From Marinococcus halophilus (GTDB taxonomy: Bacteria > Bacillota > Bacilli > Bacillales > Marinococcaceae), in contig NZ_NPFA01000012.1 of assembly GCF_002265875.1 (NCBI RefSeq), positions 1-64,000 of the forward strand: a stretch of 64,000 bases of DNA. The letters run 5' to 3'. The notes under the pieces are model-generated. The model was not told the DNA's origin. It did no database searches and saw only the letters and a list, made by a program, of their open reading frames with translations. The translations under genes were made by a program, and so were the position numbers. This document shows, one piece after another, positions 33,491 to 41,389 of this stretch (the first letter of the stretch is position 1; each line of letters starts with the position of its first letter).

Positions 33491-33530
33491 CTGTGCCAGT
33501 GAATGCCAGTGAGCGTCAGTGAGTACCAGT
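33491..33530. repeat. Four 10-bp tandem repeats ending in CAGT
   Basis: Four consecutive decamers end in CCAGT, CCAGT, TCAGT and CCAGT, three of them starting GA. They lie 93-132 bp upstream of the amidohydrolase start. A period of one helical turn would put all copies on one face of the DNA. Confidence 0.6.
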
Positions 33531-33632
33531 AGCAGTTTTTCAGTATCTAACCATTTACTTACTAACCTATTACCTATCACTGACAGGGAGGCTGCTGATA
33601 TTTATTGCAGACATTATTTTATTTAGCAGATG

Positions 33633-33956
33633 CTAATTTTCTTCGATATACACCAGTGTCACATACACACTCAAATTAGAGGAACTATTATTTTCAAAGC
33701 CTATTTTTTCTGCAGGGCCGCATTGAATAAGGTCTCCTTCTTTGATGGGAAAGTTTTCATCCTCTGTATAGCAGAGTCCTTCGCCGCTTGCGACTAATGC
33801 AAACGTTTGAGTGAATGGATGGTCATGCAGAGGGAGGCTCTGGCCGGGCGAGAAATTAAACACCACAGCTTTGCAGTTATTCTTTTTAAACACAATTTCT
33901 TTTGCCATTCGATCCCCGCTGAAAGGAGCTAATTGTGTAAGACTCTGGATTTTCAT
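33633..33956 (-). CDS. Cupin-domain protein
   Basis: A 107-residue small beta-barrel protein of the cupin 2 type. The first cupin motif G(X)5HxH(X)3,4E(X)6G appears as GQSLPLHDHPFTQTFALVASGEG near residues 35-57, with the acid replaced by Gln or Thr, and the second as EGDLIQCGPAEKIGFEN near 69-85. ATG at 33956 is chosen because AAAGGA lies eight bases upstream. It may bind a metal ligand or sugar; function unknown. It lies downstream of hmp but behind that gene's terminator. Confidence 0.8.
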   Translation of the reverse strand: MKIQSLTQLAPFSGDRMAKEIVFKKNNCKAVVFNFSPGQSLPLHDHPFTQTFALVASGEGLCYTEDENFPIKEGDLIQCGPAEKIGFENNSSSNLSVYVTLVYIEEN

Positions 33957-33988
33957 TTTTTTCATCCTTTCATTAATTGAACTTAAAA

Positions 33989-34025
33989 CAGCTGCGGCAG
34001 AATCCAAATAGATATGCCGCAGCTG
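33989..34025 (-). terminator. Terminator of hmp
   Basis: Perfect 11-bp arms CAGCTGCGGCA and TGCCGCAGCTG are followed on the minus strand by TTTT, 27 bp after the hmp stop. Confidence 0.85.
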
Positions 34026-34051
34026 AATCAGTTTTATCTCTGAGGTATTAA

Positions 34052-35266
34052 TTATTCAATCGTGCTTTCCGGACCGAAAACTTCATAATGACGGCGCTCA
34101 GCCGGCACTCCTCTGTCCTTTAAAATTTCATTAACTACCTTCATAAAAGGTATTGGGCCGCAGAAATAAAAATCTGCCTGTTCTTCAGGAAGGACAGTTT
34201 CCAGCCAATCTGCGTCTATAAATCCTTCTTTATCAAACATTCTATGCGTGCGGTCGTTCTCCGTTGGTGCGGAGTAACAGGTGTAGGCTTCAATATTTGA
34301 ATACGTATCTGCGAGCTGCTCCACACGTGCTTTCATGGCATGCACCTTGCTGCTGTCAGCAGCGTGAATAAACGTCACGTTTCGTTTCGTATCTTCCTGT
34401 ACAAGTGTATTCAGCATACTCATCATCGGAGTAATACCAACGCCCCCGCTGATTAACACAATTGGCATTTCCTCTGTTTCTATCACGAATTCTCCTGCCG
34501 GCGCTGCGAACAGCAGTACATCTCCCTCGTTTACATCCCGGTGCAGATAATTCGACACAATGCCGGCCGGATTTCCATTCTCAGGATCCTCCCGCTTCAC
34601 GCTGATCCGGTAATAGTTTTCATTTGGAGCATCCGACAGACTGTAGTGGCGCATATGTGTATAGGGCTCACCCTCAATATCTGCCTGCAGCGTTAAATAC
34701 TGTCCTGGCTGCTGCGGTATAATAGCCTCCCCGTCCTGCGGCTTTAAGTAAAACGAAGTAATGACATCGCTCTCCGGCACTTTTTCCGCTACATAAAACG
34801 GACGGTAGCCCGTCCACCCGCCCCGGGCGGCTTCCACTTCTTCGTACTTTACTGCTTCTTTTTGAATAAAAATATCAGCAAGCGCATGATACGCTTCTCC
34901 CCACGCGTCCAGAATTTCCGGGGTGGCTGCGTCTCCAAGCACTTCCTCCACCGCTTCGAGCAGTGTTTCCCCTACTAATCCATAATGTTCCGGCCTGACA
35001 TCCAGGGCCCGGTGTTTTTCCGCTATGCGTTCAATAGTAGGACGAAGCTCTTTCAGACGGTCAATATTCGCTCCGGCCTGGTAGACAGAATAAGCAAGAG
35101 CTTCCGGCTGGACACCTGTTTCCTGGTTCGTCTGGTTAAACATGTTTCGCAGCTCAGGTGCTTTTTCAAAGAGCATTTCATAAAAACGGTTGCCAATAGC
35201 TGCGGCGTTAGCCTGAATAGCTGGGGCTGTTGCTTTTACTGTTTCAATCGTTTGTGGTGCAAGCAT
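34052..35266 (-). CDS. hmp: Flavohemoprotein (nitric oxide dioxygenase)
   Basis: A 404-residue three-domain protein. Residues 1-145 are a globin with proximal His85 in EKHRALDV, about 150-265 the FAD domain with RHYSLSDAP, and about 270-404 the NAD-binding domain with ISGGVGITPMMSM and YFCGPIPFM. It converts NO and O2 to nitrate with NADH in the cytoplasm. The promoter region holds a 17-bp near-palindrome at 35307-35323 like NsrR operators, which fits NO-induced expression. Length is the family norm. Confidence 0.96.
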   Translation of the reverse strand: MLAPQTIETVKATAPAIQANAAAIGNRFYEMLFEKAPELRNMFNQTNQETGVQPEALAYSVYQAGANIDRLKELRPTIERIAEKHRALDVRPEHYGLVGETLLEAVEEVLGDAATPEILDAWGEAYHALADIFIQKEAVKYEEVEAARGGWTGYRPFYVAEKVPESDVITSFYLKPQDGEAIIPQQPGQYLTLQADIEGEPYTHMRHYSLSDAPNENYYRISVKREDPENGNPAGIVSNYLHRDVNEGDVLLFAAPAGEFVIETEEMPIVLISGGVGITPMMSMLNTLVQEDTKRNVTFIHAADSSKVHAMKARVEQLADTYSNIEAYTCYSAPTENDRTHRMFDKEGFIDADWLETVLPEEQADFYFCGPIPFMKVVNEILKDRGVPAERRHYEVFGPESTIE

Positions 35267-35306
35267 CGAATTCCTCCAGTGAAAACGTTTTTAACTTCTA
35301 TAAAAA

Positions 35307-35323
35307 GTGTATTATAAATACAT
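35307..35323 (-). promoter_or_regulatory. NsrR-like operator upstream of hmp
   Basis: ATGTATTTATAATACAC on the minus strand matches 15 of 17 positions of the NsrR consensus ATGYATTTNAAATRCAT as recalled. It lies 41 bp upstream of the hmp ATG, the place expected for repression lifted by NO. Confidence 0.65.
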
Positions 35324-35380
35324 ATTTTAATCTATACTTTTAGAAATACTTCATTAAACGTTCACAATCAGCTTTTATAT

Positions 35381-35414
35381 ACAAAATAACTCCGTACCCA
35401 CCTGGACACGGAGT
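35381..35414 (-). terminator. Terminator of the racemase-DUF488-zinc ribbon operon
   Basis: ACTCCGT and ACGGAGT arms enclose 12 bases and are followed on the minus strand by TATTTTG, just after the stop at 35424. Confidence 0.7.
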
Positions 35415-35423
35415 ATTGAACAT

Positions 35424-35540
35424 TTATTCAGCGCATTCAAAGCAGTATAGCCGGCCATTCTCATGAACCCCTTCTAAAAACCCGTCCCTGCAGTAAATTT
35501 CTTTGCCGCAATCACTGCATTGGCCCAGATACTCCTCCAT
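35424..35540 (-). CDS. Small cysteine-rich zinc-ribbon-like protein (38 aa)
   Basis: A 38-residue protein with two CxxC pairs, Cys8/Cys11 and Cys33/Cys36, plus Cys17. This is the layout of a single zinc ribbon. It starts 19 bp after the DUF488 stop with AGAGGTGA correctly placed before its ATG and is followed at once by a terminator, so it is very probably the last gene of the operon. Its short length would let it escape most annotation. Function unknown; a metal-binding or redox role is inferred from the cysteines alone. Confidence 0.75.
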   Translation of the reverse strand: MEEYLGQCSDCGKEIYCRDGFLEGVHENGRLYCFECAE

Positions 35541-35559
35541 CGTTTTCACCTCTTCTTCT

Positions 35560-35934
35560 TTAAGAGTCCTTCGGCTGACGATCAAGTATTTCTTTTAAGA
35601 CACGGGCATGATTATATGTTTCTTCCTTTGCAGCAAATACGAGCGTCACCTGTTTGTTCTGTTCACGTACGGTCTGCTTTAACTGATCGAGAGCTTCAGC
35701 CTGTTCGGTATTTTGCTCGAGCTCCTGCTTATACTTCTCTTTAAATTCGTCAAACTTCTCCGGGTCGTGGGAAAACCATTGCCGCAGCTGCTTGGAAGGA
35801 GCAACGTCCCTGGCCCATTCATCCACTTTGGCTTTATCCTTTGCTATTCCCCGCGGCCATACGCCGTCGACTAATACCCGGCGCCCTTCTTTTTCCTCTG
35901 TTTCTTCATAAATTCTTTTCAGTTGAATCACCAT
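35560..35934 (-). CDS. DUF488 family protein
   Basis: A 124-residue protein of the DUF488/YeaO type: VDGVWPRGIAKDKAKVDEWARDVAPSKQLRQWFSHDPEKFDEF (residues about 22-64) is the conserved core, and VTLVFAAKEETYNHARVLKEIL near 96 the conserved end. The biochemical role of the family is not known. It starts 11 bp after the racemase gene and 19 bp before the small zinc-ribbon gene, with a GGAGGG ribosome binding site, so the three form an operon. Confidence 0.9.
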   Translation of the reverse strand: MVIQLKRIYEETEEKEGRRVLVDGVWPRGIAKDKAKVDEWARDVAPSKQLRQWFSHDPEKFDEFKEKYKQELEQNTEQAEALDQLKQTVREQNKQVTLVFAAKEETYNHARVLKEILDRQPKDS

Positions 35935-35945
35935 TACCGCCCTCC

Positions 35946-36653
35946 CTATGCTTTACTTTCTTCAAACATAAAGTCTACAATCCTGTCTACGTGAACCTGC
36001 ATCGTATCTAAAAAAGGAATCGAAAAATCTTTTTCAGAAAGAATCATCGGCAGTTCCGTGCAGCCAAGGATCACGGTATCGAGTTTATGTTGTTCAATCA
36101 TCTCCCTGGTGATCCGTTCAAATTCCTTTTTCGTTTCAGGGTTTACGATGCCATTTTCAAGCTCGCTGACGATTTTTTCGTGTAAATACTGCTGCGTGCT
36201 TTCATCTGGCACATAGATGTTTTTCCCTTTTTCTATGAACGGTTTCTTGAAAAAATTCTGCTCCATCGTAAATTTTGTACCAAGCAGCCCAATATTTTCG
36301 GCGCCTTGATTTTCTGCTGCTTCCACTGCGGCATCCACAATGCTTAGCATCGGCACCTCGACCTGCTTTTGCACCTCTTCAAATACAAGGTGCGGCGTGT
36401 TTGCTGCAATAATGATGCCGTCGACATCCAGCAGTTCAAGCTTCCGGGCTGCATTGCCCAAATACTCAATCAGATCATCCATTCGTTCTTCCGAAATATA
36501 CTTAAAAATGTTGTACATATTAATACTGTTGATGTACAATTCCGGAAGCACCTGAAGACTGTTCTCCTTTTTCTGATATTTTTTAATAATGGATTGATAA
36601 TATTCTACCGTTGATTCCGGCCCAAGGCCGCCGATAATACCTATTTGTTTCAC
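35946..36653 (-). CDS. Aspartate/glutamate racemase family protein
   Basis: A 235-residue member of the two-cysteine, PLP-independent racemase family. The N-terminal IGIIGGLGPESTVEYY and the C-terminal LGCTELPM (Cys198) are present. The first catalytic position, Cys in the usual xCNTxH, is Ala84 here (IIAANTPH). Racemases in this family with one thiol replaced are known, but two-base chemistry would need another residue. It may prefer one direction or have a different substrate. First gene of the operon with DUF488. Confidence 0.85.
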   Translation of the reverse strand: MKQIGIIGGLGPESTVEYYQSIIKKYQKKENSLQVLPELYINSINMYNIFKYISEERMDDLIEYLGNAARKLELLDVDGIIIAANTPHLVFEEVQKQVEVPMLSIVDAAVEAAENQGAENIGLLGTKFTMEQNFFKKPFIEKGKNIYVPDESTQQYLHEKIVSELENGIVNPETKKEFERITREMIEQHKLDTVILGCTELPMILSEKDFSIPFLDTMQVHVDRIVDFMFEESKA

Positions 36654-36679
36654 TTTTTCTCCCCCTTCACAAAAACACT

Positions 36680-36702
36680 AATATATATTTTCGATATATA
36701 TT
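36680..36702. promoter_or_regulatory. AT palindrome upstream of the racemase gene
   Basis: Perfect 9-bp arms AATATATAT and ATATATATT flank TTTCG in the divergent region. It could be an operator for the leftward operon; AT-richness lowers the value of the match. Confidence 0.35.
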
Positions 36703-36734
36703 TTAACATATTTTGCGTACGTTTACCGGGGTGA

Positions 36735-36763
36735 TTGCACAAGCCGGCAGCAGCATATATAAT
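36735..36763 (+). promoter_or_regulatory. Sigma-A promoter of the flavodoxin gene
   Basis: TTGCAC, a 17-base spacer and a perfect TATAAT, 55 bp upstream of the flavodoxin ATG. About 13 bp downstream of the -10 box is AATATGTATTTT, sharing the AAATATGTATTT half of the hmp operator. Confidence 0.75.
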
Positions 36764-36818
36764 AAGTATACTAAATATGTATTTTAAGCACGAACCTATA
36801 TAAGAAAGGAATGGACAT

Positions 36819-37271
36819 ATGCGAATACTTTTGTTCTATTCCACAATGACTGGAAACACTGAAGATATGGCGATCGACACAGAAGAAGAACTTATCAGCC
36901 GCGGGCACGAAGTAGAGCTGATGGACATGATCGCCGATGGGCTTCCAAACGAAGATCCCCTTCCGCATGATCTGCTCATTATGGGCACATATACGTGGGG
37001 CGAAGGCGATATTCCTGAAGAAACAGAAGACTTTCTGGAAGACCTTTTCGCCTATGATATTTCCGGCCTTTCGATTTCCATCTTTGGCTCCGGGGATCAT
37101 GCGTATGAAAACTTCGCCGGAGCTGTGGATGAAATGATCGGGCAATTCCGTGAACGCGGACATAAAGGTGATATTCCCACCATGAAAGTCGATGTGGATG
37201 AAATGGATAACATTGCTGAAGATATTAAAAGCTATGTGGACCGCATCGAAGAAAAGTTTTTAGTAAAATAA
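36819..37271 (+). CDS. Flavodoxin
   Basis: A 150-residue FMN electron carrier. The phosphate-binding loop STMTGNTE is at residues 8-15, GTYTWGEGDIPEE near 56 and FGSGDHAYENFAGA near 89 are the FMN-ring loops. It is strongly acidic, as flavodoxins are. It accepts electrons from a reductase and can replace ferredoxin when iron is short. A clear sigma-A promoter lies at 36735-36763, and the sequence around the transcription start shares an 11-12 base half-site with the hmp operator. Confidence 0.93.
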   Translation: MRILLFYSTMTGNTEDMAIDTEEELISRGHEVELMDMIADGLPNEDPLPHDLLIMGTYTWGEGDIPEETEDFLEDLFAYDISGLSISIFGSGDHAYENFAGAVDEMIGQFRERGHKGDIPTMKVDVDEMDNIAEDIKSYVDRIEEKFLVK

Positions 37272-37281
37272 CCGGCAACCC

Positions 37282-37322
37282 GACTAACCCCGGAGGCCCA
37301 CGGCCCCTGGGGTTATTTTAAT
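37282..37322 (+). terminator. Terminator of the flavodoxin gene
   Basis: AACCCCGGAGG and CCCCTGGGGTT-type arms are followed by ATTTTA, 11 bp after the stop. Confidence 0.7.
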
Positions 37323-37338
37323 CAATTCCGCTGCCCTG

Positions 37339-38097
37339 CTACGACAGGGGCAGCAGAAAAACGACAGTAATAAACAGTATAAAGCCGGCAGTAAACCAGA
37401 CGTCCGTTTTTTTATAATTCATTTGCACATACCTCGTTCTTTTTCTCGAGCCGTCAAACCCTTTGGATTCCATCGCCAGGGCTGTTCTTTCTGCTTTTCG
37501 TACAGCCCCTGCCATCAATGGCACCCCTGCCTCTTTCCACTCCCGCATTCTGGGCTTTGAACCCATTCCTCTAATCTGCCGGGCTCTGCGGATTATCACC
37601 AGTTCTTTTCGAAGCTGGGGAAGAAAACGGTAGGCTGCCATCATTCCATATCCAATACTCGGAGGCATATGCCATTTTTGTATCAAACTCATCACTAAAC
37701 TCACTGGAGAGGTGGTGAGGACAAAAAGAAGCGACCAGGAAGCAAACACCATCGCTCTTAAGCCTAGCGAGACACCTGTTTGGATATTTTCAAGAGCCAC
37801 CGGCATGTGAAATACATAAAAAAGAACCGTAGCACCCCTTTCTTCAGGAAAAACCACCTGAAGCCATACAAAGCTGAAACCAAAAAGTGCAAACGGGAGC
37901 AGGAGTATGAGCAGCAGCTTTAACGGCACTTTTCCCAGAAAGAAGATGGCAGCAATAGTTAGCACCAGCACAGCAAGTGGATGCCATATATCATAAATGA
38001 AAATCATAAAGAAAAATACAGTGAAAAGGCTGAGCAGCTTCAGCGTTGGATGTACCCGCTGTAAAAAAGCGTCCCGGGTCTGGAGCTCTTCAAGCAT
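37339..38097 (-). CDS. ykoC: ECF transporter T component, hydroxymethylpyrimidine/thiamine (YkoC)
   Basis: A 252-residue membrane protein of the EcfT type with five or six helices and the coupling-helix motif RARQIRGMG near residue 178, which contacts the ATPase subunits. It is the last gene of tenA-ykoE-ykoD-ykoC and overlaps ykoD by eight bases. With YkoD and YkoE it forms the ECF importer that brings the pyrimidine part of thiamine into the cell. The TPP riboswitch at the head of the operon supports the substrate. Confidence 0.9.
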   Translation of the reverse strand: MLEELQTRDAFLQRVHPTLKLLSLFTVFFFMIFIYDIWHPLAVLVLTIAAIFFLGKVPLKLLLILLLPFALFGFSFVWLQVVFPEERGATVLFYVFHMPVALENIQTGVSLGLRAMVFASWSLLFVLTTSPVSLVMSLIQKWHMPPSIGYGMMAAYRFLPQLRKELVIIRRARQIRGMGSKPRMREWKEAGVPLMAGAVRKAERTALAMESKGFDGSRKRTRYVQMNYKKTDVWFTAGFILFITVVFLLPLS

Positions 38098-39745
38098 GGC
38101 TGCCCCCTCCTAGGCGCATAAGCTGTACCGAAGGCAGCCGGACACCGATTTTTCCTAAGTCTATGCTGCCATCAAAAAATGCTTCTACACTCCCGTCGTA
38201 GACAAGCGTTCGTTCTGCCAGCGCAAGGACCCGTGCCGCTTTTGTATAAACCAGATCCATATCATGCGTCAGCCAGAGAACCGCTTTTCCGCGTTGCCGG
38301 CACTGCTCCAGCACTTCAAACAAAGCATCAGCATTTCGCTTATCAAGCCCAAACGTCGGCTCATCCAAAATTAAAATGGACTGGTTGTTTGTCACCATTA
38401 CTGCCACTGAGAGACGCCGTTTTTCCCCCTGACTGAGCCGAAACGGATGGTTTTTCCGAATATGGCCGAGCTGAAACTGAATCAACAGTTCATTTGTCTG
38501 CTGAACAATATCTTCCTCGCACCATCCTGCTATCTCCATTCCGTAGCGTATTTCTTCTTCTACGGTCGGCGTTAGAAACTGGTGCTCGGGCTGTTGAAAA
38601 ACAATCCCGAAGGTTTTGGCAATTTCGTACGGCTTCAGACCGGCTATATCTTGTCCGTTAACATACACGGTACCGCTTTTAATAGGCTCCCATCCGGTAA
38701 GAACTCGTGCGAGTGTGCTTTTCCCAGCTCCATTTGCCCCTACGACGGCAGTCATTTCTCCAGGGTAAAGGGAAAAAGACACGTTTTCGAAAACCGTCTG
38801 CATACTATAGGCAGAGGCCGCCCGTTCCACCTTCAGGACAGGCGGCTTCTGAGAAGGCTCACCCCCCTGTTTCGACTGCGGCAGAGATGCATGAACCTCG
38901 GCAACAGGGTAATCCGCTGCAAACACCTCCCATTCCCGCAAAGTGACGGGAAGAGCAGCTTTGGTTGTCTCCGTCTTTCTGAGCAACTTTTTTCCCGCTT
39001 CTGCAGGTGCAGGCAGCCACACTCCTTCTGCTTCGAGTACAGCAGCGTGGGAGTAAAATATACGGCCGGGGCTTCCATCCGCTGTCACCTGACCATTGCG
39101 GTTCAATACGACCGCCCTGCTCACCCACTCCATCACTTCATTTAGCTGATGCTCAATCAAAATTAATGTTTTATCAGGGGCTTCTGCAATACGGCCAAGA
39201 AGTGCGGCCACTGCTTCACGGCTTACCGGATCGAGCTGGGAGAGCGGTTCATCCAAAATCCAGATCTCCGGATTCACAGCAGCTATGCAGGACACAGCTA
39301 TTTTTTGCTTCATCCCTCCGGAAAGCATGTCAATACGGGCGTCAATACAAGAAAGCATGCCTGTGAACTGCAAGGCTTCAAGCATCCGGCCTTCGATATC
39401 CTCCGCAGGTACGCGCAGGTTCTCAAGCGTAAATACAAGCTCTTCCCGCACTGTCGGCATGCAGAATTGGGTATCGGGATCCTGGAACAACAGAGCCGCC
39501 TCTCTGGCAGCCTCTGTAATGCATTTCACCGCTGGATTTTCTCCGAATACGTTCAATTCACCAGACACTTCTGCCTCTACTGAGCGCGGAAGAATTCCCT
39601 GAAGGGCCAGTGCCAACGTACTTTTACCCGAGCCGCTCGGGCCGAGCAGCAGCACGTTTTCCCCAGTACGTATTTCAGCCGAAAAACCCTCTACCGAAGG
39701 CTCAGCGTAAGGATATGCAATGGTTACATTCTCTGCATAAATCAT
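38090..39745 (-). CDS. ykoD: ECF transporter fused ATP-binding protein (YkoD)
   Basis: A 551-residue protein with two ABC ATPase domains in tandem. The first has Walker A GPSGSGKST near residue 34, signature LSGGMKQ and Walker B IWILDEP; the second GANGAGKST near 345, signature LSQGEKR and LILDEPTFGLDKRN. ATG at 39745 overlaps the ykoE stop (ATGA), and a longer frame to 39847 is rejected because it lies inside ykoE. It powers the YkoEDC importer. Confidence 0.93.
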   Translation of the reverse strand: MIYAENVTIAYPYAEPSVEGFSAEIRTGENVLLLGPSGSGKSTLALALQGILPRSVEAEVSGELNVFGENPAVKCITEAAREAALLFQDPDTQFCMPTVREELVFTLENLRVPAEDIEGRMLEALQFTGMLSCIDARIDMLSGGMKQKIAVSCIAAVNPEIWILDEPLSQLDPVSREAVAALLGRIAEAPDKTLILIEHQLNEVMEWVSRAVVLNRNGQVTADGSPGRIFYSHAAVLEAEGVWLPAPAEAGKKLLRKTETTKAALPVTLREWEVFAADYPVAEVHASLPQSKQGGEPSQKPPVLKVERAASAYSMQTVFENVSFSLYPGEMTAVVGANGAGKSTLARVLTGWEPIKSGTVYVNGQDIAGLKPYEIAKTFGIVFQQPEHQFLTPTVEEEIRYGMEIAGWCEEDIVQQTNELLIQFQLGHIRKNHPFRLSQGEKRRLSVAVMVTNNQSILILDEPTFGLDKRNADALFEVLEQCRQRGKAVLWLTHDMDLVYTKAARVLALAERTLVYDGSVEAFFDGSIDLGKIGVRLPSVQLMRLGGGSHA

Positions 39746-40335
39746 ACAGCGTTCCTCTGCTGCCCTTCCCGACGCTGGCGGCCAAGAGCAAAGCGGTCGA
39801 GAACGCCTGTTTTTACCAGGGCGTCTGTAAAGCTTTTCCCTGCCCACCCGGCTAAAAGAGCACCGCTTATAAGCATGGTTACCAGCATAAATACAACAAC
39901 AGAACCTGCGTACTGACTGAATCCATAAAGAATATACTGGGTTAAAAATGCAGCAGACGTCCCTGCCATTCCGGCAAGCATTAATACCGGCAGACGAAAG
40001 ATTCGGTAGAAAAACATGGCAAAAATAATTTCTGCGGCAATCCCCTGCGTGAAGCCGAGAACGAGCACTGCTCCCGCGCTCACAGACCCGGCCATAACTT
40101 CAGTGCCAGCCGCAATAAGCTCTGCCAGCAGCGCCGCTCCTGGTTTTTGAATGATATAGGCGCATATTACCGGAGCGAGGATCCAGAAGCCTGCCATCAG
40201 TCCGCCCCCAACTGGCCCGAGGACGCCCGTAACAATTTGTCCGAGCAGTACCCAAAGAAGATAAAGGACACCAAGAACAGCTGAAATAAATGAGATAACG
40301 ACGATATCCCTGAGGTTTAAGCGTTTGTTTATCAT
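39742..40335 (-). CDS. ykoE: ECF transporter S component (YkoE)
   Basis: A 197-residue membrane protein with six hydrophobic segments. The N-terminal NLRDIVVISFISAVLGVLYLLW resembles YkoE of Bacilli, the substrate-binding component for hydroxymethylpyrimidine. It starts with the TAATG overlap at the tenA stop and ends overlapping ykoD. The tight coupling of the four genes and the riboswitch make the pyrimidine salvage role strong. Confidence 0.9.
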   Translation of the reverse strand: MINKRLNLRDIVVISFISAVLGVLYLLWVLLGQIVTGVLGPVGGGLMAGFWILAPVICAYIIQKPGAALLAELIAAGTEVMAGSVSAGAVLVLGFTQGIAAEIIFAMFFYRIFRLPVLMLAGMAGTSAAFLTQYILYGFSQYAGSVVVFMLVTMLISGALLAGWAGKSFTDALVKTGVLDRFALGRQRREGQQRNAV

Positions 40336-41030
40336 TAAGCTTTTTTTCCGTCTGTTAATGTTCTGGCAAAGGGCCAGTCTTTTGCATGATACGCGTCCTC
40401 AAAAAACATATACTCGAGCTGGCACCCTTCCATAAATAACGTCCGCCAACGCTGCTTTTCTTCTTCTGTAGCTGTTTCTGCCAGTTCATCAAGGCGGTCA
40501 ATATATTTGTACATTTCCCGCTCTTCACGGTCTCCGTAGAAACGAATCCAGTCGTTAAACGGATGGTCCTCGTTCGGATTCACTTCTTTCATCAGCCTTT
40601 CACCCACATACAAATACACCCACGGGCAGGCGAGCGTTACCGCAATCACATCGCCAAGTGTGCCCTTTTCAGCATGGTGCAGCATATGAAGCACATAATG
40701 CTGGGAAGCCGGGGCAAGCGCGTAGCCCTGCAATTCTTCATAAGCCACTCCCGCCTGCGCACATAAATTATGGTGCGGGTGCGTTTCACTGTTTAACACA
40801 AAATCAATGGTATCTTTAAACATGATCATGTCTTCTCTGGACGTGCATTTTGTTATCCCAATTGCTTTTGTCTTGATCATGGCATTTAAGTATTCAAAAT
40901 CCTGCTTCACGTAATGGATAAGAGCTTCTTTTGGGACATCACCTTTCCCGATGCCCTGCACAAATGGATTTTCCCAGCAGGCTTCAAAAATGTGCTCTGT
41001 GTCCTGCCATAAAAGCTCTGAAAATTTCAT
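40335..41030 (-). CDS. tenA: Aminopyrimidine aminohydrolase (thiaminase II)
   Basis: A 231-residue all-helical TenA protein. The catalytic Cys135 lies in LACPWVYL, Asp44 in VKQDFEYL, and the C-terminal LEYMFFEDAYH carries the conserved glutamate. It releases hydroxymethylpyrimidine from aminopyrimidine or degraded thiamine for reuse. It is the first gene after the TPP riboswitch and is coupled by one base to ykoE. Confidence 0.95.
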   Translation of the reverse strand: MKFSELLWQDTEHIFEACWENPFVQGIGKGDVPKEALIHYVKQDFEYLNAMIKTKAIGITKCTSREDMIMFKDTIDFVLNSETHPHHNLCAQAGVAYEELQGYALAPASQHYVLHMLHHAEKGTLGDVIAVTLACPWVYLYVGERLMKEVNPNEDHPFNDWIRFYGDREEREMYKYIDRLDELAETATEEEKQRWRTLFMEGCQLEYMFFEDAYHAKDWPFARTLTDGKKA

Positions 41031-41089
41031 TGTTACTTCCTCCTTTAAATTAGGAGGGAACCACTACGGGCAGTAAAGACCAATGGAGC

Positions 41090-41120
41090 AAAAAAAGCCA
41101 CTCCATTGGTGGAGTGGCTT
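41090..41120 (-). terminator. Riboswitch-controlled terminator before tenA
   Basis: Perfect 10-bp arms AAGCCACTCC and GGAGTGGCTT with a 6-nt loop are followed on the minus strand by T7. It lies between the TPP aptamer and tenA and is the expression platform: high TPP should favour it. Confidence 0.85.
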
Positions 41121-41164
41121 CGAATAAACGTCCGCTATTATAAAGCTGCTGCTTCTGATATAGA

Positions 41165-41278
41165 CGTATTCTACCGTCTCCACTTTCCTACGCTGGCCTT
41201 AACCAGATCAGGTTCAAAGGGATTAAGGATAGTCCTTATCTCAGCCGTTACCGGCACCCCTAGCGGATTCCCTATTAA
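41165..41278 (-). ncRNA. TPP riboswitch (THI element) aptamer
   Basis: On the minus strand the conserved THI-box parts appear in order: TAGGGGTGCC, GGCTGAGA, CCCTTTGAACCTGATCTGG and CCAGCGTAGGAAAG. It lies about 140-250 bp upstream of tenA and before a terminator. It binds thiamine pyrophosphate and shuts the tenA-ykoEDC operon when TPP is plentiful. Confidence 0.96.
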
Positions 41279-41287
41279 GTTGTCTAC

Positions 41288-41315
41288 ACTGTATCACATT
41301 ATTTCAGAAAGTCAA
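41288..41315 (-). promoter_or_regulatory. Sigma-A promoter of the TPP-controlled operon
   Basis: TTGACT, a 16-base spacer and TACAGT with a preceding TGA (extended -10) on the minus strand, ending about 10 bp before the riboswitch. Confidence 0.7.
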
Positions 41316-41350
41316 AGCCCCATTTTGCCTTTACAAAATATGACGTTAAC

Positions 41351-41376
41351 GTTAAGGTTATATCATGAAACTTAAC
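41351..41376. promoter_or_regulatory. Candidate MerR-type operator
   Basis: GTTAAGGTT and AAACTTAAC arms (one mismatch, outer six bases perfect) separated by 8 bases lie 13 bp before the MerR gene start. ACGTTAACGT, a 10-bp palindrome, is next to it (41343-41352). Confidence 0.5.
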
Positions 41377-41389
41377 AGGAGGGTGATGC

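Noticed and set aside
38179-39602. Many long plus-strand frames opposite ykoD
   Set aside because: All are antisense to the two ABC domains and show no family motif or ribosome binding site.
39746-39847. Longer ykoD start
   Set aside because: It lies inside ykoE in another frame; ATG 39745 with the ATGA overlap is typical of the operon.
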